From NCBI GenBank assembly GCA_944322775.1, contig CALUQA010000078.1:1-6598 (forward strand): a DNA stretch of 6,598 nt, given 5' to 3'. Both the position numbers and the translations under genes were made by a program. Within the stretch, counting starts at the first letter, position 1; each line of letters opens with the position of its first letter. This document shows, in pieces, positions 3,926-6,598 of this stretch. The notes under the pieces were generated by a model. That model made no database searches and was not told where the DNA came from. It saw only the letters and a program-made list of their open reading frames with translations. This DNA comes from an uncultured Elusimicrobiales bacterium. GTDB lineage: Bacteria; Elusimicrobiota; Elusimicrobia; Elusimicrobiales; Elusimicrobiaceae.

Positions 3926-6598
3926 CTATTTTTCTACTTTCACGGCAGGCTGGATAGCGGCCAGTTGTTTGTACAGGTCGCGTCTCCAGGCGTATTCGGA
4001 TTCGGCACGTTTAAGCAATTCTTTGGCCAATTCCGGATTGTCGCGCATGAGGCCTTTGAAGCGGTTTTCGCCGCTCATATAGTCGGCCAGCGGCAGCGTG
4101 GGCTCGGTCAGCGGGCTGTCCACGTGCAGCGGGTTTTTGCCTTCATAGCGGGCCTGCGGGTTGAAGCGGTAGAGGATCCAGCGTCCGGCCTGTACGGCAC
4201 GTTTGGCTTCGCCCATACCTTTGGACATATCAATACCGTGGGCAATGCAGTGAGAGTAGGCAATCACCAAAGCCGGGCCGTCGTAAGCGTCAGCTTCGGC
4301 CAAGGCCTGAATGGTCTGGTTCATGTTGGCACCCATGGCCACCTGAGCCACATAGATGTTGCCGTAGGTCATGGCAATCATGCCCAGGTCTTTCTTCGGC
4401 ATGGTTTTGCCGCCGGCAGCAAACAAGGCTTTGGCGCCCAACGGGGTGGCTTTGGACATCTGGCCGCCGGTGTTGGAGTACACTTCCGTATCCAGCACCA
4501 AGACTTTGACGTTCTTGCCGCTGGCCAAGACGTGGTCCAAACCGCCGTAGCCGATATCGTAGGCCCAGCCGTCACCGCCCAAGATCCACACGGATTTGCG
4601 AACCAGGTAGTCGGCAAAGCTCAAAAGGCGTTTGCCTTTTTCGCAGTCGGTTTTTTCCAGAATGGCTTTCAGTTCAGCCACATTTTTGCGCTGCTGTTCC
4701 ACTTCTTCGTCGGTTTTCTGCGCATTGTTCAAAAGCGCGTCCACCAAGGCGGCATGGTCTTTCAGGCAGCCTTCTTTCACTTCGCTCAGCAGGGCTTTGG
4801 CGTCGCTGTTCAACTGGTCATAAGCCACGCGGATACCCATACCGAATTCGGCGTTGTCTTCAAACAAGGAGTTAGACCAGGCGGGGCCTTTGCCGTCGTC
4901 GCGTTTGCAATACGGCGTGGTGGGCAGGTTGCCGCCGTAAATGGAGGAGCAGCCCGTCGCGTTGGCCACGGCCAAGCGGTCGCCGAACAACTGGGTCAAG
5001 AGTTTCACATACGGGGTTTCACCGCAGCCGGCGCACGCACCGGAGAACTCAAACAACGGTTTGCGCAACTGAGAACCTTTGACGCTTTCTTTCTTGGTTT
5101 TTACGTCAGCCTGTTTGAGGCCCAAGAAGAAGGCAAAGTTGTCAATTTCGTTGTCGCGCACTTCCAGCTGGTGCACCATGTTGATGGCTTTCTTTTCCGG
5201 GTTTTCTTTGTTTTTGGCCGGGCAGTTAAAGATACAAGCGCCGCAGCCGGTGCAGTCTTCCACCGCCACTTGCACGGTGAATTTAAAACCGGCCAAGTCG
5301 GCTTTGCCGTCGGCAGATTTAAAGGTCTTGGGGGCGTCTTTCAAGGCCGCGCCGTCATAGGCTTTAATGCGGATAGCCGCATGCGGGCAGACCATGGAGC
5401 AGAAGCCGCACTGAATGCAGGTGTTGGGGTCCCACTGCGGAACCTGAATGGCGATGTTGCGTTTTTCATACTGGGTGGTGCCGGTAGGATAGACGCCGCC
5501 TTCGGGCATGGCAGAGGTCGGCAATTCGTCGCCGCGGCCGGCAATCATTTCGCCCAAAACGTCTTTTACAAACGCGGGGGCATCGGCCGGGACGGGGGCT
5601 TTGGTGTGCAGTTTAGAGGTTACTTCCGCCGGGTATTTTACTTCGTGCAAGCCGGCCAGGGCCGCGTCCACGGCTTTGTAGTTTTTCTGCACCACTTCTT
5701 CGCCTTTTTTGGAATAGGTTTTTTTGATGGCTTCTTTAATGTCGGCAATGGCTTTATCGGTAGGGATTACGCCGGCAACGCCGAAGAAGGCCGTCTGCAT
5801 GATGGTGTTGGTGCGGCTGCCCATGCCGGTGGCCAAGGCGATGTCGGAAGCGTCAATGACGTAGACTTTGAGTTTCTTGTCAATGATTTGTTTCTGCACT
5901 TCCGCGGTCAAATGGTTCCACACGTCTTCGGCAGAGTACGGGGAGTTGATCAGCACCGTAGCGCCGTTTTTGGCTTTGCCCAGCACATCGTATTTGTCCA
6001 AGAAGTCAAACATGTGCACGCCGATAAAGTCGGCAGACTGAATCAAATACGGAGCGCGGATATATTTTTTGCCGAAGCGAATGTGAGAGGTGGTCATAGA
6101 GCCAGATTTCTTGGAGTCGTACACAAAGTACCCCTGCGCAAAGAAACCGTTGGCGCTGATGATCTTCATGGTGTTTTTGTTGGCACCCACCGTACCGTCG
6201 GAGCCCAGCCCGTAGAACATAGCGGCGAAAATGTCGTTGCCGGCTTTGTTGTCCAGTTTGGTAACGGGCAGAGAGGTATGGGTCAAATCGTCGTTAATGC
6301 CGACGGTGAAGTTTTTCTTGGGTTCTTTCAAAGCCAAGTTGTCGTACACGGCTTTCACGTCGGAAGGCGTAAAGTCTTTAGAACCGATACCATAGCGGCC
6401 GCCGATGATGAGCGGGGTGGTCGGGAATTTGGCTTTGGCTTCTTCGGTCAGGAAAGCAGCGCAAACGTCTTGGAACAACGGTTCGCCCAAGGCGCCCGGT
6501 TCTTTGGTGCGGTCCAAAACGGCCACTTTTTTGCCCGTGTTTGAGATAACGCGGAGCAAAGCGGCAATGGAGAGGGGGCGGAACAGTGTGGGTTTCAG
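3926..6598 (-). CDS. nifJ: Pyruvate:ferredoxin (flavodoxin) oxidoreductase, lacking its N-terminus at the window edge
   Basis: The enzyme converts pyruvate + CoA + oxidised ferredoxin to acetyl-CoA + CO2 + reduced ferredoxin in the cytoplasm. 890 codons are visible and open to the right edge, with no ATG there, so the gene starts outside. Numbering from the edge: the end of domain II with KEPGALGEP; the gamma-type domain (about 160-260, including TVLINSPYSAEDVW); an EKR-type linker; a two-cluster ferredoxin domain (C394, C397, C400, C404 and C449, C452, C455, C459); then the thiamine-diphosphate domain with CAGCGETPY (C522, C525), TGCSS (C550), GDGWAYDIG (DNA 4550-4579), YSNTGGQ (4460-4480) and YSHC (C784). 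These are all the ligands for three [4Fe-4S] clusters and the TPP-Mg site. Cys spacing matches the Desulfovibrio africanus enzyme as I recall it, implying about 290 missing residues. Only 106 residues follow C784, so that enzyme's protective C-terminal extension is absent. The protein ends PAVKVEK and has a strong terminator. Confidence 0.97.
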   Translation of the reverse strand: MKPTLFRPLSIAALLRVISNTGKKVAVLDRTKEPGALGEPLFQDVCAAFLTEEAKAKFPTTPLIIGGRYGIGSKDFTPSDVKAVYDNLALKEPKKNFTVGINDDLTHTSLPVTKLDNKAGNDIFAAMFYGLGSDGTVGANKNTMKIISANGFFAQGYFVYDSKKSGSMTTSHIRFGKKYIRAPYLIQSADFIGVHMFDFLDKYDVLGKAKNGATVLINSPYSAEDVWNHLTAEVQKQIIDKKLKVYVIDASDIALATGMGSRTNTIMQTAFFGVAGVIPTDKAIADIKEAIKKTYSKKGEEVVQKNYKAVDAALAGLHEVKYPAEVTSKLHTKAPVPADAPAFVKDVLGEMIAGRGDELPTSAMPEGGVYPTGTTQYEKRNIAIQVPQWDPNTCIQCGFCSMVCPHAAIRIKAYDGAALKDAPKTFKSADGKADLAGFKFTVQVAVEDCTGCGACIFNCPAKNKENPEKKAINMVHQLEVRDNEIDNFAFFLGLKQADVKTKKESVKGSQLRKPLFEFSGACAGCGETPYVKLLTQLFGDRLAVANATGCSSIYGGNLPTTPYCKRDDGKGPAWSNSLFEDNAEFGMGIRVAYDQLNSDAKALLSEVKEGCLKDHAALVDALLNNAQKTDEEVEQQRKNVAELKAILEKTDCEKGKRLLSFADYLVRKSVWILGGDGWAYDIGYGGLDHVLASGKNVKVLVLDTEVYSNTGGQMSKATPLGAKALFAAGGKTMPKKDLGMIAMTYGNIYVAQVAMGANMNQTIQALAEADAYDGPALVIAYSHCIAHGIDMSKGMGEAKRAVQAGRWILYRFNPQARYEGKNPLHVDSPLTEPTLPLADYMSGENRFKGLMRDNPELAKELLKRAESEYAWRRDLYKQLAAIQPAVKVEK

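Noticed and set aside
3965..6544. Very long plus-strand open frame (859 codons) opposite PFOR
   Set aside because: It is codon-aligned antisense to a gene with all PFOR motifs. Its translation is full of Gly/Val/Phe/His runs with no recognisable domain, as expected from a mirrored biased gene.

Overview
The window looks like the chromosome of an anaerobic, fermentative bacterium with an outer membrane. Evidence for anaerobic life is a single-chain pyruvate:ferredoxin oxidoreductase (PFOR) that lacks the C-terminal extension seen in the oxygen-tolerant Desulfovibrio enzyme. Several products carry export signals, and one looks like a lipoprotein. I cannot fix the phylum from sequence alone. A gut-type lineage such as Elusimicrobiota is a guess, not a finding. 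No mobile element, tRNA, rRNA or CRISPR array is visible.

Layout, left to right. (1) 1-315, minus: the N-terminal part of a major facilitator (MFS) transporter, cut by the window edge. (2) 316-364: a compact divergent promoter region. (3) 365-1354, plus: a CbpA-type (class B) DnaJ co-chaperone, closed by a strong intrinsic terminator. (4) 1415-2047, plus: an exported YiiX/C92-type permuted papain-fold hydrolase. Its terminator lies inside the 3' end of the next, convergent gene. (5) 2052-2810, minus: a membrane- or lipid-anchored ankyrin-repeat protein. (6) 2919-3752, minus: a secreted six-cysteine protein with a nested YxDGY repeat, which I do not recognise. (7) 3926-6598, minus: most of PFOR, with about 290 N-terminal residues lying beyond the right edge.

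The genes do not form one pathway. PFOR supplies acetyl-CoA and reduced ferredoxin for central metabolism, and the DnaJ-like protein would serve DnaK. Between them sit three consecutive genes for exported proteins (cell-wall-hydrolase-like, ankyrin, YxDGY repeat). These may act in the envelope, but nearly every gene has its own terminator and probably its own promoter, so they look like single transcription units, not an operon.

The most unusual items are the YxDGY repeat protein, with nearly identical 93-bp tandem units, and a C-terminal heptapeptide (PAVK-V/A-EK) shared by the unrelated PFOR and ankyrin proteins. No clear new multi-gene system is present.
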